Origin: Fen-1245 sp963835535
GTDB lineage: Bacteria > Gemmatimonadota > Gemmatimonadetes > Gemmatimonadales > JACORV01
Assembly: GCA_963835535.1 (NCBI GenBank)
Contig: CAWIFL010000002.1
Location: forward strand, 62,001-126,000
Length of the DNA stretch: 64,000 nt
Direction: 5' to 3'
Part shown: one piece after another, positions 1 through 8,819 of the stretch
How positions within the stretch are numbered: position 1 is the stretch's first letter
Layout of the letters: each line of letters opens with the position of its first letter
The notes under the pieces: model-generated
What the model was told of the DNA's origin: nothing
What the model saw: only the letters and a program-made list of their open reading frames with translations
The model's database searches: none
Translations under genes and position numbers: made by a program

Positions 1-1034
1 ACGGCGCGTCGTCGGCGTTGATGCAGAAGGGGCGGCCGATCGGCTCGTCGCTCGCCCTCGATCAGGCGATGGGCGCGGCCGTGGGCGCGCTCCTCCTCAT
101 CGTCGCCTCGCGCTTCGACCTCGAGCGGCTGCGGCGGTGGGCCTGGCCGCTGATGATCGCCACCTTCTTCGCGCTGGTCCTGCTCGTGCTCCCGTTCACG
201 CACGCCATTGCGCCCCGCGTGAACGGCTCGCGCCGCTGGCTGGTGCTGGGCGTCTCGATCCAGGTGTCGGAGGTGGCGAAGCTCATCGTGGTCGTCTGGA
301 CCGCGATGCTCTGCGCGAAGAAAACCAAGGAGCTGACCCACCTCAGCAAGGGCCTGCTCCCGGTCCTCGTCGTCGTGGTCCCGCTCAGCCTGCTCGTGCT
401 GGTGGAGCCCGACCTCTCGACCGCCGTCGTGATCGGGCTGCTGGCGATGATCGTGCTCTTCGCCGCGGGAGCCCGGATCGGGCACTTCATCCTGCTCGGC
501 CTGATCGCGATGCCGCTGGTCTGGGAGCAGATCCAGCACATGCAGTACCGGGTGCTGCGGATGACGGCGTTCCTCGATCCCGGCGCGGACCGGTTGGCCT
601 CGGGCTACCAGATAGACCAGTCGCTCATCGGGCTCGGGGCGGGGAAGCTGTTCGGCGTCGGCTTCGGGCAGGGACAGCAGAAGCTCGGATTCCTGCCGTA
701 TCCCTACAGCGATTTCATCTTCGCGACGGTGGGCGAGGAGTGGGGGTTCGTCGGCGTCGTCTTCCTGGTGCTGCTCTACTCGGCCTGGCTCGTCCTCGCG
801 CTTCGGATGGCGAAGGCGACGAACGACCCGTTCCGCCAGTATCTCGGGGTCGGCCTCGCGGCCCTGGTCGGCGTGGACGCGTTCCTGCACATGGGCGTGG
901 GGCTCGCCCTCGTCCCGACGACGGGGCTGGTCCTGCCGTTCATCTCCTACGGCCGCTCGGCGATGGTGGTGGCGCTCGTGGCCACGGGCTTGCTGATCAA
1001 CCTCGGCTCGCGCAAGCGCGCGATCGTGGTGTGA
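1..1034 (+). CDS. ftsW: FtsW, septal peptidoglycan polymerase (5' end outside window)
   Basis: SEDS-family glycosyltransferase that polymerises lipid II at the division septum together with a class B penicillin-binding protein in the inner membrane. The reading frame is open to the window edge, so the true start lies upstream; about 338 residues are visible against a usual 360-400. Visible family motifs are NGSRRWL followed by a QVSE(VAK) segment (usual QPSE), EPDLSTA, the periplasmic stretch GYQIDQSLIGLGAG, a DFIFATVGEEWG block and the C-terminal LPFISYG. Many hydrophobic helices separate them. Its stop overlaps the murG start by four bases (GTGA), placing it at the head of the visible division operon. 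FtsW is preferred over RodA because of the murG-murC-ftsQAZ context. Confidence 0.93.
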   Translation, partial: GASSALMQKGRPIGSSLALDQAMGAAVGALLLIVASRFDLERLRRWAWPLMIATFFALVLLVLPFTHAIAPRVNGSRRWLVLGVSIQVSEVAKLIVVVWTAMLCAKKTKELTHLSKGLLPVLVVVVPLSLLVLVEPDLSTAVVIGLLAMIVLFAAGARIGHFILLGLIAMPLVWEQIQHMQYRVLRMTAFLDPGADRLASGYQIDQSLIGLGAGKLFGVGFGQGQQKLGFLPYPYSDFIFATVGEEWGFVGVVFLVLLYSAWLVLALRMAKATNDPFRQYLGVGLAALVGVDAFLHMGVGLALVPTTGLVLPFISYGRSAMVVALVATGLLINLGSRKRAIVV

Positions 1035-2131
1035 TCACCGTCCTCTTCACCGGCGGCGGCACGGGCGGGCACCTGATGCCGGCGCTCGCCATCGCCGAGG
1101 AGATGGTCCGGCTCGATCCCGAGATCCGGCCGTTCTTCGTCGGGAGCCGGCGTGGCCTTGAGGCCGCGGTCCTCCCCCAGCGGCCGTGGGGCTTCGAGCT
1201 GCTGCCCTTGGAGCCGATCTGGCGGCAGCGGTGGTGGCGGAACATCCGTCTCCCGTTCGCCCTCTTGGAGTCGTTCCGCGTGCTGCGCAGGATCCTGGTG
1301 CGCGAGAATCCGTCCCTGGTCGTCGGCACCGGCGGCTACGTCGCCGGGCCCGTCGTGTGGGCCGCCATGAACCGCGGCATCCCGGCCGTGCTCCAGGAGG
1401 CGAACGCCTATCCCGGGATCTCCACCCGATGGCTCGCGCGCCGCGCCCGCCAGGTACACCTCGGCTTCCCGGAAGCCCGCGCGCGTCTCGCGGTCGGTCC
1501 GAACACGGAGGTGTTCGACAGCGGCAATCCGATCCCGCCGCCGCCATCGCCCCGGCCGCCGAAGCGGGATGCGAAACGGGTACTGGGATTCCCACCCGAC
1601 CGCCCACTCGTGTTCGTCACGGGCGGGAGCCAGGGAGCGCTGCCGATCAACCTCGCGGTCGCGGAGGCGCTCGAGTCCGGGAAGCTGCCCGGCGGGGCGT
1701 CGCTGCTCTGGCAGACGGGGCAGGGGATGCTGGAGCAGTTCATCCGGTTCCGGAGTGCGGGCCGGGTGGCGGTCGAGGCGTTCGTGGACCCCGTGGCCGA
1801 GGCCTACGCCGCCGCCGACCTGGTCGTCTCGAGAGCCGGCGGCACGGTCACCTCGCTCGCGGCGTGGGGCCTGCCGGCGATCCTCGTCCCGCTCCCCTCG
1901 GCGGCCGCCGGACACCAGCTCTCCAACGCCCGGGCGGCGGCCGAGGCAGGCGCCGCGGTGCTGCTTGAGCAGTCGAAACTGACCGGCGAAGCCCTCGCAA
2001 CTCTCGTCTCGCAACTGTTGGGCAGTCCTGCAAGAATGGCGGACCTCGCGGCGGGTGCCGCGCGCCGCGCAAGGCCGAATGCCGCCACCGAAATTGCCTC
2101 CCAGGCCCTCAGACTGCTCTCGGAAAAATAG
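1031..2131 (+). CDS. murG: MurG, UDP-GlcNAc:undecaprenyl-PP-MurNAc-pentapeptide GlcNAc transferase
   Basis: Adds GlcNAc to lipid I to make lipid II on the cytoplasmic face of the inner membrane. The frame is much longer upstream, but homology begins at the GTG at 1031 (ITVLFTGGGTGGHLMPAL), giving 366 residues, normal for the family. The N-terminal GGGTGGH loop, the central GTGGYVAGPV block, VTGGSQGA and the C-terminal SRAGGTVTSLAAWGLPAILVP-type donor-binding region are all present. The start overlaps the ftsW stop (GTGA), which suggests translational coupling. Confidence 0.95.
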   Translation: MITVLFTGGGTGGHLMPALAIAEEMVRLDPEIRPFFVGSRRGLEAAVLPQRPWGFELLPLEPIWRQRWWRNIRLPFALLESFRVLRRILVRENPSLVVGTGGYVAGPVVWAAMNRGIPAVLQEANAYPGISTRWLARRARQVHLGFPEARARLAVGPNTEVFDSGNPIPPPPSPRPPKRDAKRVLGFPPDRPLVFVTGGSQGALPINLAVAEALESGKLPGGASLLWQTGQGMLEQFIRFRSAGRVAVEAFVDPVAEAYAAADLVVSRAGGTVTSLAAWGLPAILVPLPSAAAGHQLSNARAAAEAGAAVLLEQSKLTGEALATLVSQLLGSPARMADLAAGAARRARPNAATEIASQALRLLSEK

Positions 2132-2140
2132 CTTCCGGTC

Positions 2141-2169
2141 TTTCGCAACTTGCGGTGGGATTTTATATT
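2141..2169 (+). promoter_or_regulatory. Possible promoter before murC
   Basis: An AT-rich island in a GC-rich stretch contains TATATT at 2164-2169, with a poor -35 candidate (TTTCGC, 2141-2146) 17 bp upstream. The murC ATG is only 12 nt after the -10 candidate, so a transcript from here would have almost no leader. Tentative. Confidence 0.3.
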
Positions 2170-2181
2170 AGCCGCCTGTCA

Positions 2182-3576
2182 ATGCGGTTTTTCTCCCCCG
2201 CCGATCCGCGCCCCGTGCACTTCATGGGGGTAGCCGGCGCTGGGATGAGCGCATTGGCGGTGCTCCTCAGGCACAGGGGGGTGGCGGTCACGGGATGCGA
2301 CCGCGACCCGGATGGACCGGGGGGAGCAGCGAGCTCGGGGGACGTCAGGGCAGCCGGCGGGGTGGTCGTGGCCGGCCACGACCCGAGCCACGTGGAGGGC
2401 GCGCAGGCCGTGATCGTCACGGCCGCCGTTCCTCCAGGTCATGCGGAACTTGAACGGGCGCGCGCACTTGGCATTCCGGTGGTGCGCCGCGCCGATGCGC
2501 TGGCAGCCGCAATCGCTCCTGGTCAGGTCGTCGCCGTCGCCGGAACCCACGGCAAGACCACGACGACGGCGATGACGACCGAAGCGCTGGCAGCCGCCGG
2601 ACTCGACCCAACCGGGATCGCCGGCGGCCGCATCGCTTCATGGTCAGGGAACACCAGGCTGGGCGGCAATGCCATCTTCGTTGTCGAGGCGGACGAGTAC
2701 GATAAGTCGTTTCTCGCGCTGTCCGCCGAAGTCGCTGTGATCAATAATGTTGAGGCCGACCACCTCGAGTGCTATGGAAGTCTGCAGAACCTCGAGGACG
2801 CGTTCGTGGAGTTCTGTCGGCCGGCCCGGCGGGTGATCGCCGGGGCGGATGACGCGGGGGCGAGGCGGGTGACTGCCCGGACCGGTCGCCCGACCTGGAC
2901 GGTAGGCGTTGCGGCACAAGCGGATGTGCGCATCGCCGACCTCGGGCAGACGGCCTCCGGGACGACCGCGAAGGTCGCGATGCCGGGGGGCAGGACGGTG
3001 GGGCTGCGGCTCCGGGTGCCGGGACTCCACAACGTGCGGAACGCGGCTGCCGCTTTGGCGGTGACCATGGAGATGGGCGGGAAGCTGGAACCGGCGCTGG
3101 AAGCCCTCGCGGCATTCGCGGGAGTGCTTCGCCGGTTCGAGCTGGTGGGGTCGGTCGGCGGGGTGACGCTGGTGGACGACTACGCGCACCACCCGACCGA
3201 GATCGCCGCGACGCTCGAGGGAGCGCGGCAGGCGTACCCGGGCCGGAGACTGGTGGCGGTGTTCCAGCCGCACCTGTTCTCGCGCACCGCCGCGCACGGT
3301 TCGGCGATGGGGAAGGCGCTCGCGGCGGCGGACGTCGTGGTGGTGACCGACGTGTACGCGGCGCGCGAGGCGCCGATCCCGGGCGTGAGCGGACGGATGG
3401 TGGCGGACGCGGCGCGCGCGGAAGGCGGAGAAGTGCACTGGGTGCCGTCGCGCGCGGAGCTGGCCACCGAGGTCGCCGCGCTCGCGAAGAAGGGGGACGT
3501 GGTCCTGACGCTCGGCGCGGGCGACATCACGGCGGCGGCGCGCGAGATCGGCGCGCTGCTCGAGAACCGCAAGTGA
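2182..3576 (+). CDS. murC: MurC, UDP-N-acetylmuramate-L-alanine ligase
   Basis: Cytoplasmic ATP-dependent ligase that adds the first L-Ala of the peptidoglycan stem peptide. The Rossmann start HFMGVAGAGMSALA, the P-loop AGTHGKTTTT, the EADEYDKSF block, NVEADHLE and DDYAHHPTEI are intact. The ATG at 2182 gives 464 residues and begins shortly before the conserved domain; a GTG at 2155 would add nine residues that look like untranslated leader. The murB and ddl genes that often follow murC are absent here; ftsQ follows directly with a one-base overlap. Confidence 0.95.
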   Translation: MRFFSPADPRPVHFMGVAGAGMSALAVLLRHRGVAVTGCDRDPDGPGGAASSGDVRAAGGVVVAGHDPSHVEGAQAVIVTAAVPPGHAELERARALGIPVVRRADALAAAIAPGQVVAVAGTHGKTTTTAMTTEALAAAGLDPTGIAGGRIASWSGNTRLGGNAIFVVEADEYDKSFLALSAEVAVINNVEADHLECYGSLQNLEDAFVEFCRPARRVIAGADDAGARRVTARTGRPTWTVGVAAQADVRIADLGQTASGTTAKVAMPGGRTVGLRLRVPGLHNVRNAAAALAVTMEMGGKLEPALEALAAFAGVLRRFELVGSVGGVTLVDDYAHHPTEIAATLEGARQAYPGRRLVAVFQPHLFSRTAAHGSAMGKALAAADVVVVTDVYAAREAPIPGVSGRMVADAARAEGGEVHWVPSRAELATEVAALAKKGDVVLTLGAGDITAAAREIGALLENRK

Positions 3577-4328
3577 TGCGCGTCCAGCGGGTGGCGATCG
3601 CAGCGGCGGTTGTCGTGGTGATCGCGTCGCCCTGGTGGGGCCCGGTGGTGTTGAGGCGGTTCGCGTTCTTCGAGGTGCGGCGGGTCGAGGTGGTGGGAGC
3701 GCGATACCTCGCGCCGGCCCAGATCATCGGGGCGCTGGGGTTGAAGAGCGGGGCGAGCGTCTGGCAGCCCTTGGGAGCGCTGGAGCGGCGCGTGGGCTCG
3801 CTCGGCGGCATCGCGACGGTGCGGGTCTCGCGGCATCTGCCGGCGACGCTGCGCGTCGAGGTAACCGAGGTGGAGCCGGTGGCGATGGCGGCGGGGCCCA
3901 CGGGAATGGTGCCGGTGGGAGCTGATGGCCGCCCGCTCCCGTACGATCCGGCGACGGCGCCGGTGGATGCTCCGGTGGTGGAGCGCGCCGAGGCGCCGCT
4001 GATCGCCGCCCTTGCGGCAGTGCAGTCGGCCGACCCCGCGCTGTTTGGACTGGTCTCGGCGGCGCGTACCGATGGTGGAGTTGGAGGGGGAGGCGGCGTG
4101 GCGTTGGAGCTGGACGGCGGACGACTGCTTCTGGGAACACCGGTGGATGCGGCCGTGGTCCGCGCGATGGCGGCGGTGCGAAAGGATCTGGGGAGCCGTG
4201 GCCGCTCGTGGCAGGAGCTGGACGGACGGTTCCAGGGCTGGGTGGTGGTGCGCGGCGGGACCCACGCGGCGAGCGCCAGGGTGGTGAGCCCCAGGGCCCG
4301 ACGCCGCGGGCGCCCGAAGGCGGCCTGA
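3576..4328 (+). CDS. ftsQ: FtsQ/DivIB, division protein with POTRA domain
   Basis: Bitopic inner-membrane protein that links early and late divisome proteins. The sequence is poorly conserved, but a short basic N-terminus, one membrane helix (about residues 7-22) and a POTRA-like segment starting FEVRRVEVVGARYL are visible, then a variable periplasmic domain. ATG 3576 overlaps the murC stop by one base; a GTG three bases earlier is the only alternative. The position between murC and ftsA supports the call more than the sequence does. 250 residues, in the normal range. The C-terminus is an Arg-rich tail. Confidence 0.82.
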   Translation: MRVQRVAIAAAVVVVIASPWWGPVVLRRFAFFEVRRVEVVGARYLAPAQIIGALGLKSGASVWQPLGALERRVGSLGGIATVRVSRHLPATLRVEVTEVEPVAMAAGPTGMVPVGADGRPLPYDPATAPVDAPVVERAEAPLIAALAAVQSADPALFGLVSAARTDGGVGGGGGVALELDGGRLLLGTPVDAAVVRAMAAVRKDLGSRGRSWQELDGRFQGWVVVRGGTHAASARVVSPRARRRGRPKAA

Positions 4329-5569
4329 TGCGCGATCGGCTCGTCTGTGGCCTGGACGTCGGCACGACGAAGATCTGTGCCGTGATCGCGGAGGTGGCGG
4401 GGGAGCCGCGGGCTCCGGAGGCGCGGATCCTTGGCGTGGGCCGGGCGCGGACGACCGGCGTGCGGCGCGGCGTGGTGCGGGACATCGACGAGACGACCCG
4501 ATCGGTGTCCGAGGCGGTGGCCTCGGCCGAGCGGATGGCGGGCTTCAAAATCGAAGGGGTGTGGTGCGGCATCGCGGGCGAGCACGTGCGCGCGATCACG
4601 TCGCCGGGTGTGGTGGCGGTGACGAGTCCGGAGATCCGCCCGGCGGACGTGGAGCGCGTGATCGAGGTCGCGCGCGCGGTGGTGCTGGGGCCGGACAGCG
4701 AGATCCTGCACGTGATTCCGCAGGAGTTCATCGTGGACCGGCAGCGCGGGATCTCGGACCCGGTGGGGATGACCGGGACGCGGCTGGAGACGGACGTCTT
4801 CCTGGTGACGATGTCCACCTCGGTCGGCCAGAACCTGCGGAAGGCGATCGAGCGGGCCGGGTACCACGTGGCGGGGTTCGTGCTGGAGCCGCTGGCGGCG
4901 AGCTACGCCACGGTGACGGAGGACGAGCGGGAGCTGGGCGCGGCGCTCGTGGAGCTGGGCGGGAGCAGCACGGACCTGGCCATCTTCCACGACGAGAAGT
5001 TCCGGCACCTGTGGACGTTCGGGTTCGCCGGCGCGCACGTGACCAGCGACATCGCGATGGGGCTGTCGGTGACGCAGGCCGACGCCGAGCGGCTGAAGGA
5101 GCAGTACGGGATCGCGTACCGGCCGCTGGTGGACCCGCAGGAGACGATCGAGCTGCCGAGCCCGGCGGGGCAGGAGCCGCGGCACGTGCTGCGCGACATC
5201 CTGGCGGACATCATCCACCAGCGCCTCGACGAGGTGCTGGGCGCGGTGGCCCGGGAGATCGAGCGGGTCGGGTACATCGGGAAGCTGCCGGCGGGCGTGA
5301 TCCTGACCGGCGGGACGGCGCAGCTGGCGGGGGTGGTGGAGCTGGCGCGCGAAGTGTTCGGGATGCCGGTGCGCCTCGGCGTGCCGGGCCAGCATCTGTC
5401 GGGGAACCTGATCGACGCGGTGGAGCAGCCGCGGTTCAGCACCGCGACGGGCCTGGCGATGTACGCGATCCACGAGATTTCGCGCGGCGCGGCGCAGGCG
5501 GGAGCGAGGGCGATGACGGTGGACCGGGTGTTGGGCTCGGTGCGCCGGTGGTTGACCGATTTCTTCTGA
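4328..5569 (+). CDS. ftsA: FtsA, actin-like divisome protein
   Basis: Actin-fold ATPase that tethers FtsZ filaments to the membrane and recruits later division proteins. The phosphate-1 loop GLDVGTTKICAVI at the N-terminus, the SHS2 subdomain (IEGVWCGIAGEHV onward), the ELGGSSTDLAIF phosphate-2 loop and the ILTGGTAQLAG adenosine loop are all present. The C-terminus ends in an amphipathic stretch rich in Arg and Trp (VRRWLTDFF), as expected for the membrane-targeting helix. 413 residues. ATG 4328 overlaps the ftsQ stop by one base. Confidence 0.96.
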   Translation: MRDRLVCGLDVGTTKICAVIAEVAGEPRAPEARILGVGRARTTGVRRGVVRDIDETTRSVSEAVASAERMAGFKIEGVWCGIAGEHVRAITSPGVVAVTSPEIRPADVERVIEVARAVVLGPDSEILHVIPQEFIVDRQRGISDPVGMTGTRLETDVFLVTMSTSVGQNLRKAIERAGYHVAGFVLEPLAASYATVTEDERELGAALVELGGSSTDLAIFHDEKFRHLWTFGFAGAHVTSDIAMGLSVTQADAERLKEQYGIAYRPLVDPQETIELPSPAGQEPRHVLRDILADIIHQRLDEVLGAVAREIERVGYIGKLPAGVILTGGTAQLAGVVELAREVFGMPVRLGVPGQHLSGNLIDAVEQPRFSTATGLAMYAIHEISRGAAQAGARAMTVDRVLGSVRRWLTDFF

Positions 5570-5597
5570 TGTCCACAAGCGAAGCGGGAGCCAGGTC

Positions 5598-6797
5598 ATG
5601 ATCTTCGAGCTCGAGGAAACGGTTCAGCAGAACGCGCGCATGAAGGTCGCCGGCATCGGCGGCGGCGGCGGCAACGCGGTGAACCGGATGATCGAGGAGC
5701 ATCTGACGGGCGTCGAGTTCATCTCGGTGAACACGGACGCCCAGGCGCTGCTCAACTCCCGGTCGGACATCAAGGTCCAGATCGGCAAGAAGCTCACGCG
5801 CGGCCTCGGGGCCGGCGCGCGCCCGGAGATCGGGCGCCAGGCGATCGAGGAGAACCGCGACGACGTCACGCGCGTCCTCCAGGGTGCGGACCTCGTCTTC
5901 GTGACCTGCGGGATGGGCGGCGGCACCGGGACGGGCGCCGCGCCGATCATCGCGGCGATGGCGCGCGAGATGGGCGCGCTCACCGTCGGGATCGTGACCA
6001 AGCCGTTCCTGTTCGAAGGCAAGAAGCGGATGAAGCAGGCGGAGATGGGCATCGCCGAGATGCGCAAGCACGTGGACACGATGATCGTCGTGCCCAACGA
6101 GCGGCTCCTCGCGGTGGCCGGGAAGGGGATGCCCTTCCTCGACGCCCTCAAGAAGGCGGACGAGGTCCTGCTCAACGCGACGCGCGGCATCTCGACCCTG
6201 ATCAGCGTGACGGGCCTGGTGAACGTGGACTTCGCCGACGTCCGCACGGTGATGCAGAACGGCGGCTCGGCCCTGATGGGCACGGGCACCGGCAAGGGCG
6301 AGAACCGGGCGCTCGAGGCGGCGCAGCAGGCGATCTCGAGCCCGCTGCTCGACAACGTCTCGATCAACGGGGCGACGGGGGCGCTGGTCAACATCACCGG
6401 TGGCACCGACCTGACGCTGGGCGAGGTCACCCAGATCAGCGACACGATCCACGACGCGGCGGGCGACGACGCCGACGTGATCTTCGGCGCGGTGGTGGAC
6501 CCGGCGATGGAGGGCGAGGTCCGGGTCACCGTCATCGCGACCGGATTCGACCGCCGCGAGGCGAAGGAGACCGGCGCCGGCCGCGCCGCGGGCGTCATCC
6601 AGTTCCCGCAGCGGCAGGTCGCCAACCTCCGCGCCTCCGGCCAGCAGGTGGCGGCGGCCGGCGGCGGCTCGGCCCCGGGCTCCCCGGCTCGGCGCAGCTC
6701 CCCGCAGATCACGCCGCCGCCGGGACAGACGGCGCCCGTGGCGGAGCCGCTCTCCGACATGGAGATCCCGACCTTCATCCGCAGGCAGATGGATTGA
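5598..6797 (+). CDS. ftsZ: FtsZ, tubulin-like division GTPase
   Basis: Forms the cytokinetic Z ring. The GTPase domain spans about residues 10-320, with the tubulin signature GGGTGTGAAP and the T7-loop region intact. It is followed by a Gly/Ala/Pro-rich linker of about 60 residues and a conserved C-terminal peptide, DMEIPTFIRRQMD, that binds FtsA and other partners. 399 residues. The gene starts 28 bases after ftsA with a purine-rich site (GGGAG) upstream. Its stop overlaps the TTG start of the next gene, so the peptidase is probably co-translated. Confidence 0.98.
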   Translation: MIFELEETVQQNARMKVAGIGGGGGNAVNRMIEEHLTGVEFISVNTDAQALLNSRSDIKVQIGKKLTRGLGAGARPEIGRQAIEENRDDVTRVLQGADLVFVTCGMGGGTGTGAAPIIAAMAREMGALTVGIVTKPFLFEGKKRMKQAEMGIAEMRKHVDTMIVVPNERLLAVAGKGMPFLDALKKADEVLLNATRGISTLISVTGLVNVDFADVRTVMQNGGSALMGTGTGKGENRALEAAQQAISSPLLDNVSINGATGALVNITGGTDLTLGEVTQISDTIHDAAGDDADVIFGAVVDPAMEGEVRVTVIATGFDRREAKETGAGRAAGVIQFPQRQVANLRASGQQVAAAGGGSAPGSPARRSSPQITPPPGQTAPVAEPLSDMEIPTFIRRQMD

Positions 6798-8059
6798 GTA
6801 CCGCCGCGCGGAGCACCCGGGCCGCCCTGGCGGCGGCCTTGGGCTTGGCGGGCGGCGCCGGGTTCCTCGTCGCGCGGCACAACGGCTACCTCGGCGGGCT
6901 CAAGAGCGCGCCGGCGCTGGTCGTTTCGGTGCCGGTCCGCACGGTCGCGGACACGCTGCACGCGCGCGAGACGGTCTCGCAGCTGTTCGTCCGCCGCGGC
7001 GTCAACGACGTGAACTGGACGGCCCTCGCCCAGGCGGTGCGCAGCTTCGATCCCGCCCGCGTGAAGGCGGGGCTGGTCTTCCTCTTCCAGCAGCGGCACG
7101 GCGATTCGACGCCGTACGCCGTGAACGCCCGCGTTTCCCGCGACGAGCGGCTCTGGCTCCGGCGCGTCTCTACCGGCTGGTCGGCGAGCCTGGAGCGGAT
7201 CCCGTGGCGGACCGAGCCGCTGGTCTTCAGCGGCACGATCGAGGGCACGCTGTACGACGCGATGGAGCAGGCGAACGCGCAGGCCGACGTTCCGGCATCC
7301 GAGCGCAGCCGCCTCGCGAGCGCGCTGGCCGACGTCTACGACTGGGACATCGACTTCGCGCGCGACATCCGGCCGGGCGACCGCTTCCGCGTCTACGCCG
7401 AGCGGCTCGTTTCGGCTGAAGGCGAGACGGTGTTCGGGCGCATTCTCGCCGCGCGGATCGACGTGGGGGACAAGCGGCACTACGCCTTCCGCGACGACGA
7501 CGGCGACTCGCCACAGTTCTGGGACGAGAACGGGCGGTCGCTGCGCCGCGACTTCCTGCGCGCGCCGCTGCAGTACAAGTACGTGAGCAGCGGCTTCAGC
7601 ACCTCGCGCTGGCAGCCGATCCTCCACTACTACCGCGCCCACCAGGGCACCGATTTCGCAGCGCCGTATGGCACCCCGGTCCGCAGCATCGCGGATGGCA
7701 CGGTGTCGTTCGCCGGGCGCGAGGGCGACTACGGCAACATGGTGGAGGTCCGGCACGCCAACGGCGTCACGACCCGCTACGGGCACCTGTCGGCGTTCGC
7801 CGCGGGGATCCGCCCCGGCCTGGCGGTGCAGCAGGGGCAGTTCATCGGGAACGTCGGCGCCAGCGGCCTGGCCACGGGCCCGCATTTGCACTTCGAGGTC
7901 CGGATCAACGGCCGGGCCGTGAATCCGCGGACGAAGCTGGGCAGCGGCACGGGGGCGCCGATCGCGGCGTCGCGCCGGGCCGAGTTCGAGCGGGAGAAGG
8001 ACCTGCTGCTCGAAGTGCTGGAGCCCAAGCTGGGCCCGGCGATCGCCCGCACCGACTGA
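6794..8059 (+). CDS. M23 (LytM-type) peptidase, division-associated
   Basis: Predicted zinc endopeptidase that cleaves peptidoglycan cross-bridges. A non-cleaved N-terminal membrane segment (about residues 8-26) anchors a periplasmic part with a LysM-like/OapA-like middle. The C-terminal M23 domain carries His283 and Asp287 (HQGTD) and His364/His366 (HLH), so the metal site is complete and the enzyme should be active rather than an EnvC-type activator. The TTG start overlaps the ftsZ stop (TTGA), which ties it to septum cleavage. 421 residues. Confidence 0.9.
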   Translation: MSTAARSTRAALAAALGLAGGAGFLVARHNGYLGGLKSAPALVVSVPVRTVADTLHARETVSQLFVRRGVNDVNWTALAQAVRSFDPARVKAGLVFLFQQRHGDSTPYAVNARVSRDERLWLRRVSTGWSASLERIPWRTEPLVFSGTIEGTLYDAMEQANAQADVPASERSRLASALADVYDWDIDFARDIRPGDRFRVYAERLVSAEGETVFGRILAARIDVGDKRHYAFRDDDGDSPQFWDENGRSLRRDFLRAPLQYKYVSSGFSTSRWQPILHYYRAHQGTDFAAPYGTPVRSIADGTVSFAGREGDYGNMVEVRHANGVTTRYGHLSAFAAGIRPGLAVQQGQFIGNVGASGLATGPHLHFEVRINGRAVNPRTKLGSGTGAPIAASRRAEFEREKDLLLEVLEPKLGPAIARTD

Positions 8060-8102
8060 CCGACCCCGGCGCGGCGAGCCGGGAAACCCCATCTTACAAC
8101 GC

Positions 8103-8819
8103 GTGGAACTCTACCCCGCCATCGACATCCGGGCCGGGCGGGTCGTGCGCGTGCGTCGCGGCGACCCGGGGTCCGAGAGGCTCTACCACACTGATCCGCT
8201 CGCCGTCGCCGAGGGATACGCGCGGGATGGGGCACGGTGGATCCACGTCGTGGACCTCGACCACGTGTTCGGCGCGGGGAATCAGAGCGCCCTGATCGCG
8301 GATCTGGTGCGGCGCGTGCCGCTGCGCTGGCAGGCGGGCGGGGGAGCGGCGACGGCTGAGGAGGCCGAAGCGCTGTTCGCCTGCGGCATCTCGCGCGTGA
8401 TCATGCGCCCTGCCGGGGGTGCGGCTCTTTTGCAGGACGTGGCCCGGCGCTGCGGCGGCTCGCGCCTCGCCCTTGCGCTCGACGTGGCCGGCCCGCCGGC
8501 CGACTCTTCCCAGCACGCTCCGCGCGCGCTCGATCACGCGGGCGCGGTGGCGCTGGCGCGCGCGGCTGCGTCGGCGGGCATCGGCACGGTCGTCTACACC
8601 GACCTCGCCCTCGAGGGCCGGCTGGGCGGAGCGGACGTCGGCGGCGCAGCCGCGCTGGCCAGCGCCGCCGGCGTCGAGGTCGTGGTGTCGGGCGGGATCC
8701 ACAGCCTCGAGGAGATCTCGGCGATCCGCGCCGCGGGCCTCGCGGGTGCGGTGGTGGGGCGCGCGCTGTACGAAGGGACGTTCACGCTGCGCGAGGCGCT
8801 CGCGTGCTCGTCGCGGTAG
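8103..8819 (+). CDS. hisA: HisA-like phosphoribosylformimino-AICAR ribotide isomerase
   Basis: TIM-barrel enzyme of the HisA/HisF family; HisA opens the ribose ring of ProFAR in histidine synthesis. The barrel repeats are visible and both catalytic aspartates are at the expected places: Asp8 (YPAID) and Asp127 (LALALDV). The phosphate-binding block VVVSGGIHSLEEI and VVGRALYEG are typical of HisA. It is more divergent than most: the usual Gly-Trp after the second Asp is missing. No other his gene is nearby, so a changed or broader substrate (PriA-like) cannot be excluded. GTG start, 238 residues. Confidence 0.75.
   Translation: MELYPAIDIRAGRVVRVRRGDPGSERLYHTDPLAVAEGYARDGARWIHVVDLDHVFGAGNQSALIADLVRRVPLRWQAGGGAATAEEAEALFACGISRVIMRPAGGAALLQDVARRCGGSRLALALDVAGPPADSSQHAPRALDHAGAVALARAAASAGIGTVVYTDLALEGRLGGADVGGAAALASAAGVEVVVSGGIHSLEEISAIRAAGLAGAVVGRALYEGTFTLREALACSSR

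Noticed and set aside
8064..8086. Hairpin CCCGGC/GCCGGG between the M23 gene and hisA as a terminator.
   Set aside because: Stem of only 6 bp and no T tract after it.
5624..8092. Long - strand open frame opposite ftsZ and the M23 peptidase gene.
   Set aside because: Same shadow effect; low-complexity Arg/Ala composition and no start context.
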